Assembly: GCA_023265395.1 (NCBI GenBank) | Contig: JAHFTX010000004.1 | Span: 1 to 64,000, forward strand | Source of the DNA: Thermoplasmata archaeon | Lineage (GTDB): Archaea > Thermoplasmatota > DTKX01 > JAHFTX01 | Length of the DNA: 64,000 nt | Reading direction: 5' to 3' | Shown: piece after piece, positions 8,309 to 17,748 of the stretch | Layout of the letters: every line of letters starts with the position of its first letter | Numbering within the stretch: position 1 is the stretch's first letter | Notes under the pieces: model-generated | Seen by the model: only the letters and a program-made list of their open reading frames with translations | What the model was told of the DNA's origin: nothing | The model's database searches: none | Translations under genes and position numbers: made by a program

Positions 8309-11300
8309 ATGGTGACCTGCAGCAACTGCGGTGCGGACAACCCTCCCGGCGCGCTCAAGTGCGCCGGCTGCAACAGCGCCCTGCCGCGCGGCGGTGGGAT
8401 CGGTGGCCAAGGGCTGATCCGCGGCCGTGGGCTGGAACGCAAGCGCCCGACGGTCACCAAGGCTGCGGTCGAGGTCGGGCCCACGGTCTACGGTGAGGAC
8501 GTCTCCTTCACCGGCGGCGCCGACACGCTGCGGCAGATCAAGAACACCAACATCGATGACCTCAGCGAGAGCGAGTTCGGTTCGATCGTCCGCCAGTGGA
8601 ACACCATCCTCACCCAGCTCGAGGTCCCCGTGGTCATGGACCGCGAGACCAAGCTCGAGCTCAAGCGTGGCGACCGCCAGCTCGTCGAGCTGCTGGCGAC
8701 CAAGCTCAAGGAGGGCAATACCCGCTTCAACCGCTGGCTGGGCATCGAAGAGACCTACCTGCGCATGGGCAACGCGATCTACCTCTCCCGCCTCGAGCGT
8801 GACGAGTCGGTCAAGCGTGGCGAGCCCTCGACGATCGACGAGCAGGTGTTCAGCTACGAGCAGGCGATCATCTTCTACGATGCCGCGCTCTCGGTCAAGT
8901 CCGACTACGACGAGGCATGGAACGCCAAGGGCAAGGCCTACGAGCGGCTGCGGCGCTTCGAGGAGGCCATCACCTGCTACGACAAGGCCCGGGGGCTCAA
9001 GCCCTACAACGAGGAGGCGTACAACAACCTGGGCAATGCCCTCTCCGAGCTGGGGCGCTACGACGAGGCGCTCAAGATGTATGAGAAGGTCATCGAACTC
9101 AAGCCCGAGTACGAAGAGCCGTGGAACAACAAGGGCTACGTGCTCGGCTGCCAGGGCAAGTTCGAGGAGGCGATCGCCTGCTACGACAAGGCCATCGCCC
9201 TCAACGGTGAGTACGAGGTCGCCTGGAACAACAAGGGCTTCGCCCTCGCCTCGTCGGCGCAGCGGCTACGCACCGCCCGGCGCAACGACGAAGCGCAGAA
9301 GGCCTTCCATGAGGCCATCATCTGCTACGACAAGGCCATCGCGATCCAGGAGGACTACGAGGAGGCGTGGAACAACAAGGGCAACGCCCTCTTCCAGCTG
9401 GGCGACCACGACGGCGCCGTCGCCTGCTTCGACCGCGCCATCGCCATCAACCCGCGCTACGACAAGGCCTGGTACAACAAGGGCTCGGCGCTGGGTGCGC
9501 GCAAGCAGTTCGATGCGGCCATCGAATGCTACGACAAGGCCATCGAGGCTGACCCGCACTATTCCAAGGCGTACAACAACAAGGGCAACGCCCTCTACAA
9601 CCTTGGGCGCACCGAGGAGGCGATCGCCTGCTACGACCTGGCGATCCGCTATGAGACCGACTTCGCCCAGGCGCACAACAACAAGGGCAACGCGCTCTAT
9701 TCGCTCAACCGCGTCGACGAGGCGATCACCAGCTACGACGAGGCCATCCGCATCAACCCGCGCTACGACAAGGCTTGGTACAACAAGGGGAACGCCGCCT
9801 ACAATCAGGGCCGCACCGAGCTCGCCATCGAGTGCTACGACCGGGTGATCAAGCTCGACCCCAACCACAAGAAGGCCTGGTCCAACAAGGGCTATGCCCT
9901 CTCCAACATCGGTCGACACAAGGAGGCCCTCGAGTGCTTCGATCGCACGCTCGCGCTCGACCCGCGCTACGAGGCCGCCTACAACTACAAGGGCGACGCC
10001 CTGTATGCGCTGGGGCGCTTCGACGAGGCGCTGGCGCAGTTCGACAAGGCGCTCGGACTGCGCGGCGACTTCGAGGAGGCGTGGAACAACAAGGGCATCA
10101 CCCTCCACGAGATGGGCCGCTACGAGGAGGCCATCGTCGCCTTCGACCGGGCCATCGAGGTCAAGGGCGACTTCGAGAGCGCCTGGTTCAACAAGGGCAG
10201 CTCCCTCTTCCACCTGCGCCGCCTCGATGAGGCCATCGTCGCCTTCGACAAGGTCATCGCGCTGGACCAGAACCACGAGAGCGCCTGGTACAGCAAGGGC
10301 CGCGCGATGCTCGGCCAGGAGAAGATCGAGGCCGCCATCCGCTGCTTCGACCGCGCCATCGAGATCAATGGCGACTACGAGGCCGCCTGGCACCAGAAGG
10401 GCAACGCGATGCTCAGCCTAGGTCTGGCCGACCCCGCGCTGCAGTGCTTCAACAAGGTCATCGAGTTCTCTCCCGAGAGCGAGGAGGCCTGGTTCGGCCG
10501 TGGCCGCGCCTTTGCCCTCTCGGGCAAGCACAAGAAGGCCGAGGAGTGCTTCGACAAGGTCCTGAGCATCCGATCGACCAACCACGAGGCCTGGCTCCAC
10601 AAGGGACGGCTGCTGGCCTCCCTGGACCGCCAGGACGAGGCGATCCTCTGCTTCGACAAGAGCATCGGCCTGCAGCCAACCTTCGGCGCCGGCTGGCGCG
10701 CCCGCGGATCGGCGCTGCTGACGCTGGGTCGCCACGCCGAGGCGGTCGCCGCCTTCGACAAGGCCATCGAGGTCGACAAGGGAGACGAGGAGGCGTGGCA
10801 CCTCAAGGGCAACGCCATGCGCGCGCTCGGACAGCTCGAGGCGGCGGTCGCCTGCTTCGACCGGGTCCTCGAGCTGCGAATCGGCCACCAGGGAGCATGG
10901 AAGGGCAAGGGCGACGTCCTGGGTTCGCTCGGCCGCCACGAGGAGGCATTGAGCTGCTTCGACCGCGCGCTCGAGCTGGGTGGCGAGGACCAGGTGCTGT
11001 GGAACACCAAGGGGCTGACACTGATCGCGTTGGGGCGCCCCGAGGAGAGCCTGGGCGCCTTCGACCGCGCCATCGAGATCTCGGGCGGGTACAACGAGGC
11101 GTGGTACAACAAGGGGCTGGCCCTCTCGGCCCTGGGTCAAGAGAGCGCCAGCGTCGATCGAGGTCGACTCGATGACGCCTTGGCGTGCTTCGACAAGGCC
11201 GTGAGCCTCACCCCGCATGACCTCCAGGCATGGAACCGCAAGGGCGAGGTGTTCTTGGCGCTTGGCAAGCCCAAGGAGGCGCTGGCCTGCCTCGACAAGG

Positions 11301-14300
11301 CCCTGGCGATCGACGGCGCCGTGGCGCTGACCCACCACAACCGCGGCCGGGCCCTCGCGGCCCTCAACCGTCACGAGGACGCGCTAGCAGCATTCCAGCA
11401 GGCGATCAAGCTCGACCCCGCCCTCGCGGCGGCGCATTTCGCGCTGGGCCGCTCGCTGGTCGCACTCGGGCGCCAGCAGGAGGCGTTGCCCGCCTTCGAT
11501 GCGGCGTTGCGCGCCGACGACAAGCTGAGCGCTGCGTGGAAGGAGAAGGGGTTGGCCCTGCAATCGCTCGGACGGATGGACGAGGCGGTCGCTGCGTTCG
11601 ATCGCGCCGCTGCTGGGGGCGACAGCGGGGTGTGGATGAGCAAGGGGGAAGCCCTCTTCGCCGCCGGCCGCTTCGTCGAGGCCGCCGACTCCTTTGGCAA
11701 GGTCGCCGCAGCCGAACCCACCAACGTCACCGCGCTACTGCGGCGTGCCCAGGCGCTCCAGAAGGGGGGTGACCTGGTCGCCGCGCTGCAGGCGTACCAG
11801 AAGGTCATCGAGAAGGACCGCAACAACCTCGTCGTCTGGAACGCGATCGGGGGCATCTTGCTGGGGCTCGGGCGTAACGAGGACGCGCTCAAGGCGTTCG
11901 GTGAGGTCCTGCGGATCAAGAGCGACGACGCCGAGGGGCTCTACAACAGCGGCGATGCGCTGCGTCGCTTGGGCCGCACCGATGATGCGCTCGCGACCTT
12001 CGACCGCGCAGTCAAGCTCAACGCCGGCCATGCGCTGTCATGGGCGGGCAAGGGTGACCTCGAACTGCAGCTAGGCAAGCACAAGGACGCCGTGGCCTCC
12101 TTCTCACGTGCGCTCGACCTCAAGGTCGACCTCGTGGGCGCATGGGTCGGAAAGGGCATCGCGCTGCGCGCACTCAACCGCACCGCCGAGGCCGTGCCGG
12201 CCTTCGAGCAGGCGCTCGCGCTCGCACCCTCCGACGCACGGGCATGGTACGAGAAGGGCGAGTGCCACTCCGCCGAAGGCCAGACCGAACTCGCCCTGGC
12301 GGCCTTCCAGAAAGCTGCGCAGCTCGATGCCAAGCACCCCAGGGCCTTCTCGCGCGCGGCCGATTGTCTGCTCACACTCGGACGCCATGCCGAGGCCCTG
12401 AGCGCCTACGACAAGGCCCTCCAGAGCGATGATACCGACCCGGTTGTGCACAACCGCCGCGGACAGGCGCTTGCGGCGCTGGGTCACGACGACGAGGCCT
12501 TGGTCGCCTTCAGCCGCGCGATCGCGCTCAAGGCCGACTTCTCCGACGCCCATGCCAACAAGGGGCTGGTGTTCAAGGCCAAGCGGCAGTTCGTCGCCGC
12601 CGTCGAAGCCTTCAGCGAGGCGATCACGCTCAACGACCGCAACCACGCCACCTGGAACCAGCTGGGCGAGGTGCTAGTCCTGGTCGACAAGCCCAAAGAG
12701 GCCCTCAAGGCCTTCGAGCGGGCGCTGAGCATCGAGGCGAGATTCCTGCCTGCGCTGCTCAACCGTGCCTCGGTGTTGGCCGCCCGCGGCGAGTGGGAGC
12801 TGGCGGTCATCGCCTGCGACGCCGCCCTTGCAGTCGAGGGGGGCAGCGTCGCCGCGCTGGTGGGAAAGGGCACGGCGCTTGCCAGCCTCAAGCGCCACGA
12901 GGAGGCTCTGGCCGCCTTCGACCGGGCGCTGAGCCATGCGCCGCAACACGTGGCAGCGCTGCGGGGGCGTGCACAGACGCTGGCTGCCCTGGGCAAGCAC
13001 GCGGAGGCGGTCGGTGCCTACGAGACTCTGCTCAAGGTCGAAAGCAACGCCGAAGGCTTGGTTGCGAAGGCCGTCAGCCTCCTGGCGCTGGGCCGCCATG
13101 ACGAGGGCGTCCAGGCGCTGGGCGCGGCACTCCAAGCCGACCCACAGAACTGGCAGGCCTACTTCCACCTCGGCGATTGCCTCAAGGCGCTGAAGAAGCT
13201 CGAGGAGGCGGTCAGCGCCTATGACCGCTCCCTCAGTCGCAACGGGAAGCAACCCAGGGCGCACTTCGCCCGTGGCGACGCCCTCGAGGCCCTCAAGCGG
13301 CCCGGCGATGCGCTCGCTGCCTACGACGCCTGTCTCGCCCAGGACCCCGGGCACGCCGAGGCGTGGTACCGCAAGGGGATGCTGCTGCGCGCGTCGGGGC
13401 GCACGACCGACGCGCTCTCCTGCTTCGAGAAGGCCATCGAGTTCGACCCCAAGCACGCCAGCGCCTGGTCGGCCAAGGGCGGGGTGCTCGGGGAGCTGGG
13501 CCGGCCTGCCGAAGCCGACGCGGCGCTGGCCAAGTCCCTCGAGCTCAATCCCGACGCCGGTGGGGTGTGGAAGCGCCGCGGCATGGCGCTCTATGAGCAG
13601 GGAAAGGCCACCGAGGCCCTCGAGGCCTTCGAGAAGGAGCTAGCCTCCAACCCCGCCGACGTCGAGAGTTGGTACAACAAGGGATCGCTCCTCTTCGAGA
13701 TGGAGCGCTTCGATGACGCACGAGGTAGCTTCGACAAGGTGTTGCAGCTCAACCCCAAGCACGCCTTCGCCCACTCGGACAAGGGCCGGTCGCTCTACAT
13801 GCTCGAGCAACTGGAGGAGGCCCTGGCCAGCTTCCGCAAGGCCGTCGAGATCGATCCGGACTACCTGCAGGGGTGGACCAACATGGAGGTGACCCTGCTC
13901 GACCTCAAGCGCACCGAGGAGACGCTCCCCTGTTACGACCAGCAGATCCGACTCCAGCCCGCTGAACCGACCCCGATGTTCAACAAGGCGCTGGCCCTAC
14001 GTGCCCTCCAGCGCAACGACGAGGCGCTGCAGATGCTCGACCGGGCGCTCTCCAAGAACGACCAGCTCGAAGAGGTGTGGGCTGAGAAGGGCTCGCTGCT
14101 GTACGCACTCAAGAAGACCGACGAGGCGCTCAAGGCCTTCGACAAGGTCCTCGGACTCAACCCCGACAACGTCCAGGCGTGGAACGACAAGGGCTCGATC
14201 CTCTACAAGCGCAACGAGTTCCAGAAGGCCGTCGACTGCTACGATCAAGCGCTGCGCCGCCAGGAGGACTTCGTCGAGTGCCACAACAACCGCGGCAGCG

Positions 14301-15223
14301 CGCTCTATCAGCTCGACCGCCTCGACGAGGCCATCGCCGCCTACCAGGCGGCACTCAAGCACAACCCCGAGTTCGCTCAGGCCGAACACAACCTCGGCAA
14401 CGCCTTCTCCCAGAAGGGCACCTTCGCGGAGGCGATCGCCCACTACGACCGGGCGCTGCAGCTGCGCCCCAACGTCCCACCGATCTGGGTCAGCAAGGGC
14501 AACGCTCTGCGCGACCTCAAGCGCTACGACGAGGCGATCAAGGCGTACGACGAGGCGTTGGCGATCAAGGCCGATTACCAGAAGGCTTGGGCGGGCAAGG
14601 GGACGGTCCACAGCGCCAAGCGGAACTACCGCGAGGCGATCGCCGCCTACGACAAGGCCCTCAAGCTCGACGACAATGACGAACACTGCTGGAACAATCG
14701 CGGCTTCGCGCTGGCTGAACTGGGGCGCTACGACGACGCGATCAAGGCCTATGAGAAGGCCATCAGCCTCGATGCGCAATTCGCCGAGGCCTACAACAAC
14801 AAGGGGAACGCCCTGACCTCACTGGGCAAGGTCGAGGAGGCGCTGCGCTACTACGACAAGGCCCTTGAGATCGACCCCGACCACGCCAAGGGCTGGAACA
14901 GCCGCGGCGCTGCGCTGCGCAAGCTCGACCGGCACGAGGAGGCCTACGCATGTTTCAACAAGGCCACCCAGGTGGAGCCGGAGTTCCTCGAGGCCTGGCT
15001 CAACAAGGGGGCTGCGCTGTTCAACCTCAGCCGTTTCGACGAGGCCATCGCCGCCTACAAGGGTGCCCTCAAGCTCGAGGAGGGCTCCGAGGACGGCTGG
15101 TTGGGGCTTGCCAATGCCCAACGGCATTCCGGTGACAAGGCCGCGGCCAAGACCTCCTACGAGCGGGTGCTGCGCATCAACCCCAACCACACCGAGGCCA
15201 AGCGCGAGCTGACGGCCCTCTAG
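8309..15223 (+). CDS. Giant zinc-ribbon TPR-repeat protein (2304 aa)
   Basis: The protein begins with a four-cysteine zinc ribbon (Cys4, Cys7, Cys18, Cys21) and continues after a ~150-residue linker into roughly sixty tandem 34-residue tetratricopeptide repeats that run to the C-terminus. The repeats follow the TPR consensus (for example AWNNKGNALFQLGDHDGAVA, then CFDRAIAINP) and are very regular; many share AWYNKG and CYDKAIE. TPRs form a superhelical protein-binding scaffold, and no catalytic domain, signal peptide or membrane segment is seen, so a cytoplasmic scaffold is likely. ATG 8309 is chosen because the zinc ribbon follows at once; an in-frame GTG at 8291 would add six residues. A small TPR gene and a PIN-TPR gene follow with a 15-base gap and a 4-base overlap, suggesting one operon. 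The binding partner is unknown. Confidence 0.9.
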   Translation: MVTCSNCGADNPPGALKCAGCNSALPRGGGIGGQGLIRGRGLERKRPTVTKAAVEVGPTVYGEDVSFTGGADTLRQIKNTNIDDLSESEFGSIVRQWNTILTQLEVPVVMDRETKLELKRGDRQLVELLATKLKEGNTRFNRWLGIEETYLRMGNAIYLSRLERDESVKRGEPSTIDEQVFSYEQAIIFYDAALSVKSDYDEAWNAKGKAYERLRRFEEAITCYDKARGLKPYNEEAYNNLGNALSELGRYDEALKMYEKVIELKPEYEEPWNNKGYVLGCQGKFEEAIACYDKAIALNGEYEVAWNNKGFALASSAQRLRTARRNDEAQKAFHEAIICYDKAIAIQEDYEEAWNNKGNALFQLGDHDGAVACFDRAIAINPRYDKAWYNKGSALGARKQFDAAIECYDKAIEADPHYSKAYNNKGNALYNLGRTEEAIACYDLAIRYETDFAQAHNNKGNALYSLNRVDEAITSYDEAIRINPRYDKAWYNKGNAAYNQGRTELAIECYDRVIKLDPNHKKAWSNKGYALSNIGRHKEALECFDRTLALDPRYEAAYNYKGDALYALGRFDEALAQFDKALGLRGDFEEAWNNKGITLHEMGRYEEAIVAFDRAIEVKGDFESAWFNKGSSLFHLRRLDEAIVAFDKVIALDQNHESAWYSKGRAMLGQEKIEAAIRCFDRAIEINGDYEAAWHQKGNAMLSLGLADPALQCFNKVIEFSPESEEAWFGRGRAFALSGKHKKAEECFDKVLSIRSTNHEAWLHKGRLLASLDRQDEAILCFDKSIGLQPTFGAGWRARGSALLTLGRHAEAVAAFDKAIEVDKGDEEAWHLKGNAMRALGQLEAAVACFDRVLELRIGHQGAWKGKGDVLGSLGRHEEALSCFDRALELGGEDQVLWNTKGLTLIALGRPEESLGAFDRAIEISGGYNEAWYNKGLALSALGQESASVDRGRLDDALACFDKAVSLTPHDLQAWNRKGEVFLALGKPKEALACLDKALAIDGAVALTHHNRGRALAALNRHEDALAAFQQAIKLDPALAAAHFALGRSLVALGRQQEALPAFDAALRADDKLSAAWKEKGLALQSLGRMDEAVAAFDRAAAGGDSGVWMSKGEALFAAGRFVEAADSFGKVAAAEPTNVTALLRRAQALQKGGDLVAALQAYQKVIEKDRNNLVVWNAIGGILLGLGRNEDALKAFGEVLRIKSDDAEGLYNSGDALRRLGRTDDALATFDRAVKLNAGHALSWAGKGDLELQLGKHKDAVASFSRALDLKVDLVGAWVGKGIALRALNRTAEAVPAFEQALALAPSDARAWYEKGECHSAEGQTELALAAFQKAAQLDAKHPRAFSRAADCLLTLGRHAEALSAYDKALQSDDTDPVVHNRRGQALAALGHDDEALVAFSRAIALKADFSDAHANKGLVFKAKRQFVAAVEAFSEAITLNDRNHATWNQLGEVLVLVDKPKEALKAFERALSIEARFLPALLNRASVLAARGEWELAVIACDAALAVEGGSVAALVGKGTALASLKRHEEALAAFDRALSHAPQHVAALRGRAQTLAALGKHAEAVGAYETLLKVESNAEGLVAKAVSLLALGRHDEGVQALGAALQADPQNWQAYFHLGDCLKALKKLEEAVSAYDRSLSRNGKQPRAHFARGDALEALKRPGDALAAYDACLAQDPGHAEAWYRKGMLLRASGRTTDALSCFEKAIEFDPKHASAWSAKGGVLGELGRPAEADAALAKSLELNPDAGGVWKRRGMALYEQGKATEALEAFEKELASNPADVESWYNKGSLLFEMERFDDARGSFDKVLQLNPKHAFAHSDKGRSLYMLEQLEEALASFRKAVEIDPDYLQGWTNMEVTLLDLKRTEETLPCYDQQIRLQPAEPTPMFNKALALRALQRNDEALQMLDRALSKNDQLEEVWAEKGSLLYALKKTDEALKAFDKVLGLNPDNVQAWNDKGSILYKRNEFQKAVDCYDQALRRQEDFVECHNNRGSALYQLDRLDEAIAAYQAALKHNPEFAQAEHNLGNAFSQKGTFAEAIAHYDRALQLRPNVPPIWVSKGNALRDLKRYDEAIKAYDEALAIKADYQKAWAGKGTVHSAKRNYREAIAAYDKALKLDDNDEHCWNNRGFALAELGRYDDAIKAYEKAISLDAQFAEAYNNKGNALTSLGKVEEALRYYDKALEIDPDHAKGWNSRGAALRKLDRHEEAYACFNKATQVEPEFLEAWLNKGAALFNLSRFDEAIAAYKGALKLEEGSEDGWLGLANAQRHSGDKAAAKTSYERVLRINPNHTEAKRELTAL
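8900..15200 (+). repeat. Array of ~102-bp TPR-coding direct repeats
   Basis: The coding sequence consists of diverged direct repeats with a 102-bp period (34 codons), recognisable by recurring AACAACAAGGGC- and GACAAGGCC-type blocks. Similarity between units is high enough to allow slippage or recombination and could cause collapsed assembly. Confidence 0.85.
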
Positions 15224-15238
15224 GGCTTGCACCGCACC

Positions 15239-15679
15239 ATGCCGGTCCCCCTCCCCCCCAACGTCACTGCCCACCCGACCGTGGCGCAGCTGCTCCCGCG
15301 GGCCGTGCTCGAGCGGCTGGCCGCTGACGGTGACGAACCTGCTGCCGAGATTGACGACCGCCAGGCAAGCCGCGAAGCCGTCAGCGCGGCCTTGGCGCAG
15401 CTAGCGACCGAGGAACCTGCCCCGGTGCTCGAGCTCCTCGACCGTGCGGTCGCGCTGTGGCCTGAGAACGCCGCAGGATGGATCGCCAAAGGGTGGGTCT
15501 ATGAGTGCCTGGGCAGGTCTGGCAGCGCACTGGCCTGCTACAATCGGGTGCTGCTCGACCTGCAGACGGAGGGTGCCTTCCTCCTCGAACGCAAAGCCGA
15601 GTGCCTCCAAGCTCGGGGCCAGGCAGAGGCCGCATCGCTCTGTCGCAGCCGGGCAGCAAGACTGCGGACCGATGAGTGA
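15239..15679 (+). CDS. Small TPR-like protein
   Basis: 146 residues. The second half contains TPR-type helices (AVALWPENAAGWIAKGWVYE, then GRSGSALACYNRVLLDLQ), while the first ~50 residues are a Pro-rich start and a helical linker. It sits 15 bases after the giant TPR gene and its TGA stop overlaps the GTG of the PIN-TPR gene (GTGA), so all three are probably co-expressed. An in-frame TTG at 15227 would add four residues. A bridging subunit for the two large neighbours is inferred from context only. Confidence 0.75.
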   Translation: MPVPLPPNVTAHPTVAQLLPRAVLERLAADGDEPAAEIDDRQASREAVSAALAQLATEEPAPVLELLDRAVALWPENAAGWIAKGWVYECLGRSGSALACYNRVLLDLQTEGAFLLERKAECLQARGQAEAASLCRSRAARLRTDE

Positions 15680-17748
15680 TTCGCAAACTACATGGCACGA
15701 CCGACCCTCGACATCTCGTGGCGACCTTCTTGTTGGACGCCAACCTCTTCATCGGGTTGAGCGCCGCCCAGCGTGGTCCGTATGTGCCAGGCGTGGCAGC
15801 TGCCCTGGCGGGCCACGGGGACCGCGGCGCGCTGACCCCCTTGGTGCTTGGCGAGATCGGCACCCTCACCCACGATGACCGGAGCAAGGTCGCGGACCTT
15901 GCCCGCAAGCACCTGCAGGTGATCGATATCCCCGAACGGATGATCGATGCCCTCGAGCAGCGTGCCGGTGGGACGACGAGCGCCCCCCAGCGGACCGACC
16001 TCTCCTTGCTCGTCGCCGCCGGCCAGGTGCAGCAACAGGGTCAGAAGGCGGTCGTCGTCAGCGACGACTTCAAGATCTACCAGACCGCGCAACGGCTGCA
16101 GCTGGGCGTGGAGGTGATCTCCCCCTCGGCCTTCCTGCTCCAGCTGTCGAACACCGTCTCCGACCCGACGGAGCGCAAGTTGTTCCGACGCCTCTACCGT
16201 TCACTTCGCCGCCACGAGGTCTCCTACCTCTTGAGCCGCCGCGATCTGTATGACCCGGAGCCCAAACTCGACTGGTTGATCGACAACCTCTTGGCGGTGT
16301 CCCCGTCGACCGCCGCGCCCGCGCGGACACCGATGGCGTCCGTGACGACGGGGGACGCGCACGACGAATCGTGGGAGGAGGTGCTGCGACATCTGCGCGG
16401 CGAGCGGGTGCGCCCCGCCAAGCTGCGCCCCTTCGAGCCGCTGCTGCCCCACCTGCAGCCCATCCTCGAGTATGAGCACGCCCACGCGCAGGTCCTCGCC
16501 GTCGCGCGCGAGGGCGACGCCCAGGAGGCGCTGCGGATGCTGCGCACGGCCCTGGCGCGGCTGCAGACGCGACTCCACCTTGGCGTGACCCAGCTGCCCC
16601 CCGAGCACGGGCTGCAGTTGCGCCGCGTCTATGCGCACGTGCTCTGCCACGGTCACCTGCTGGTCGCGTTGCTGGCGCTGTCGGTGGACGAGGGGACGGA
16701 GGCCATGGCGCGGCTGCAGGCCGCGGCGGCCGCGGCGCTCGAGACAGGGGACTCGCATACCGTCGTCCTGGCGCACTATCTCCAGGGGATGGGGGCGCTC
16801 GCCGAGCAGGACCTCGACGGAGCGACGACCGCCTTGGAGGCGACCGTCGACCTGGCGGTGATCCATCAGGAACGCACGCTGGCGCTGATGGCGCGGCTGG
16901 CATTGGCGATCGTCACCTACCACCACAACCAGCCCAAGGCCGCCGCTTCGGCGATGGAGGACGCACAGCGGGCGCTCGCCAGCGCAGGAGCCAACGCCAC
17001 CGAAGCGCTACTGGGGCTTGGCGATCACCTGTTCCACATCGGTCGGCTCGCCGAGGCACTGCTGGTCTTCGATGAGGGCCTCGAGGTCGCGTTGACGTGG
17101 CACCAAGACGCCCAGCTGGCGCAGTTGCGTCAGCGGGTGACGGTCTGCCACACCGCGCTGGGCGTCGAGGCCTACCACCTTGATGAGGGGCTGCGGGAGT
17201 TCATCGACCATGCCAATCGCCTCGAGGAGGGGGTGGCACAGGCCTACAACGAGGAGCTCCACGCCATCAACACCGCGGCGCAGTCCTACAGCGTGCCACT
17301 ACCCCGCAGCTGGCCGGCCTGGACGCTAGGAGCTGACCTCTCCGAGGTCGCCGGTGGGTGGCACGAGGTGCTGCGCCTGATCCCCCTCGACGGCTCGGGG
17401 CTCCCGCTGCCGCCCTCTCCCGAGGGAACGGCCGCGCCGCAGCAGGGCACGCTGCTGGTCTGCTACCTCCCCAGCCTGGGCCCGATCGCCTTCTACCATC
17501 CGAGTGTCCTGGTTCCCTCGGTCACCGAGCATCTCTTCGTCCGTCTCGACCCCCAGTCGCGCTTTCGGCTCCTCGATGCCCCGACCGCCTGTCGTGAGCG
17601 CTTTGGCGTGCGCGGGCTGCTGGGAGGCCACGAGGGGGGTGGACTGCAACTGCGCCGAGGGGTGCACGCCCTCTTCGAAGAAGGAGCGGCGGACGACCTT
17701 CGCCCGCCGTCGCGTCCACAGCGCAGCGACGCCTCGCTCAGCGGGTAG
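15676..17748 (+). CDS. PIN-domain ribonuclease fused to helical TPR-like region (690 aa)
   Basis: Residues ~15-155 look like a PIN domain: Asp21 in FLLDANLFIG, Glu60 in LVLGEIG, Asp108 in RTDLSLLVAAG and Asp130/131 in VVVSDDFKIY are placed as the acidic metal-binding residues of PIN nucleases. Residues ~235-600 are helical, TPR-like repeats (AVAREGDAQEALRMLRTALA; DHLFHIGRLAEALLVFDEGL), and the last ~120 residues form an unrecognised domain. PIN domains cut single-stranded RNA using Mg or Mn, so an RNase docked to the giant TPR scaffold is plausible but inferred. The GTG start overlaps the preceding TGA by four bases. The 3' end overlaps convergent galU by 11 bases. The usual VapC is ~130 residues, so this is a large fusion and not a classic toxin. 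Confidence 0.75.
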   Translation: MIRKLHGTTDPRHLVATFLLDANLFIGLSAAQRGPYVPGVAAALAGHGDRGALTPLVLGEIGTLTHDDRSKVADLARKHLQVIDIPERMIDALEQRAGGTTSAPQRTDLSLLVAAGQVQQQGQKAVVVSDDFKIYQTAQRLQLGVEVISPSAFLLQLSNTVSDPTERKLFRRLYRSLRRHEVSYLLSRRDLYDPEPKLDWLIDNLLAVSPSTAAPARTPMASVTTGDAHDESWEEVLRHLRGERVRPAKLRPFEPLLPHLQPILEYEHAHAQVLAVAREGDAQEALRMLRTALARLQTRLHLGVTQLPPEHGLQLRRVYAHVLCHGHLLVALLALSVDEGTEAMARLQAAAAAALETGDSHTVVLAHYLQGMGALAEQDLDGATTALEATVDLAVIHQERTLALMARLALAIVTYHHNQPKAAASAMEDAQRALASAGANATEALLGLGDHLFHIGRLAEALLVFDEGLEVALTWHQDAQLAQLRQRVTVCHTALGVEAYHLDEGLREFIDHANRLEEGVAQAYNEELHAINTAAQSYSVPLPRSWPAWTLGADLSEVAGGWHEVLRLIPLDGSGLPLPPSPEGTAAPQQGTLLVCYLPSLGPIAFYHPSVLVPSVTEHLFVRLDPQSRFRLLDAPTACRERFGVRGLLGGHEGGGLQLRRGVHALFEEGAADDLRPPSRPQRSDASLSG

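Noticed and set aside
8900-15200. CRISPR-like periodicity
   Set aside because: The period is 102 bp, in frame, and every unit translates to a TPR; there are no identical repeats with unique spacers.
15676-17748. PIN-TPR as a VapC toxin of a toxin-antitoxin pair
   Set aside because: The protein is five times the length of VapC and the upstream small gene is TPR-like, not a VapB DNA-binding antitoxin.
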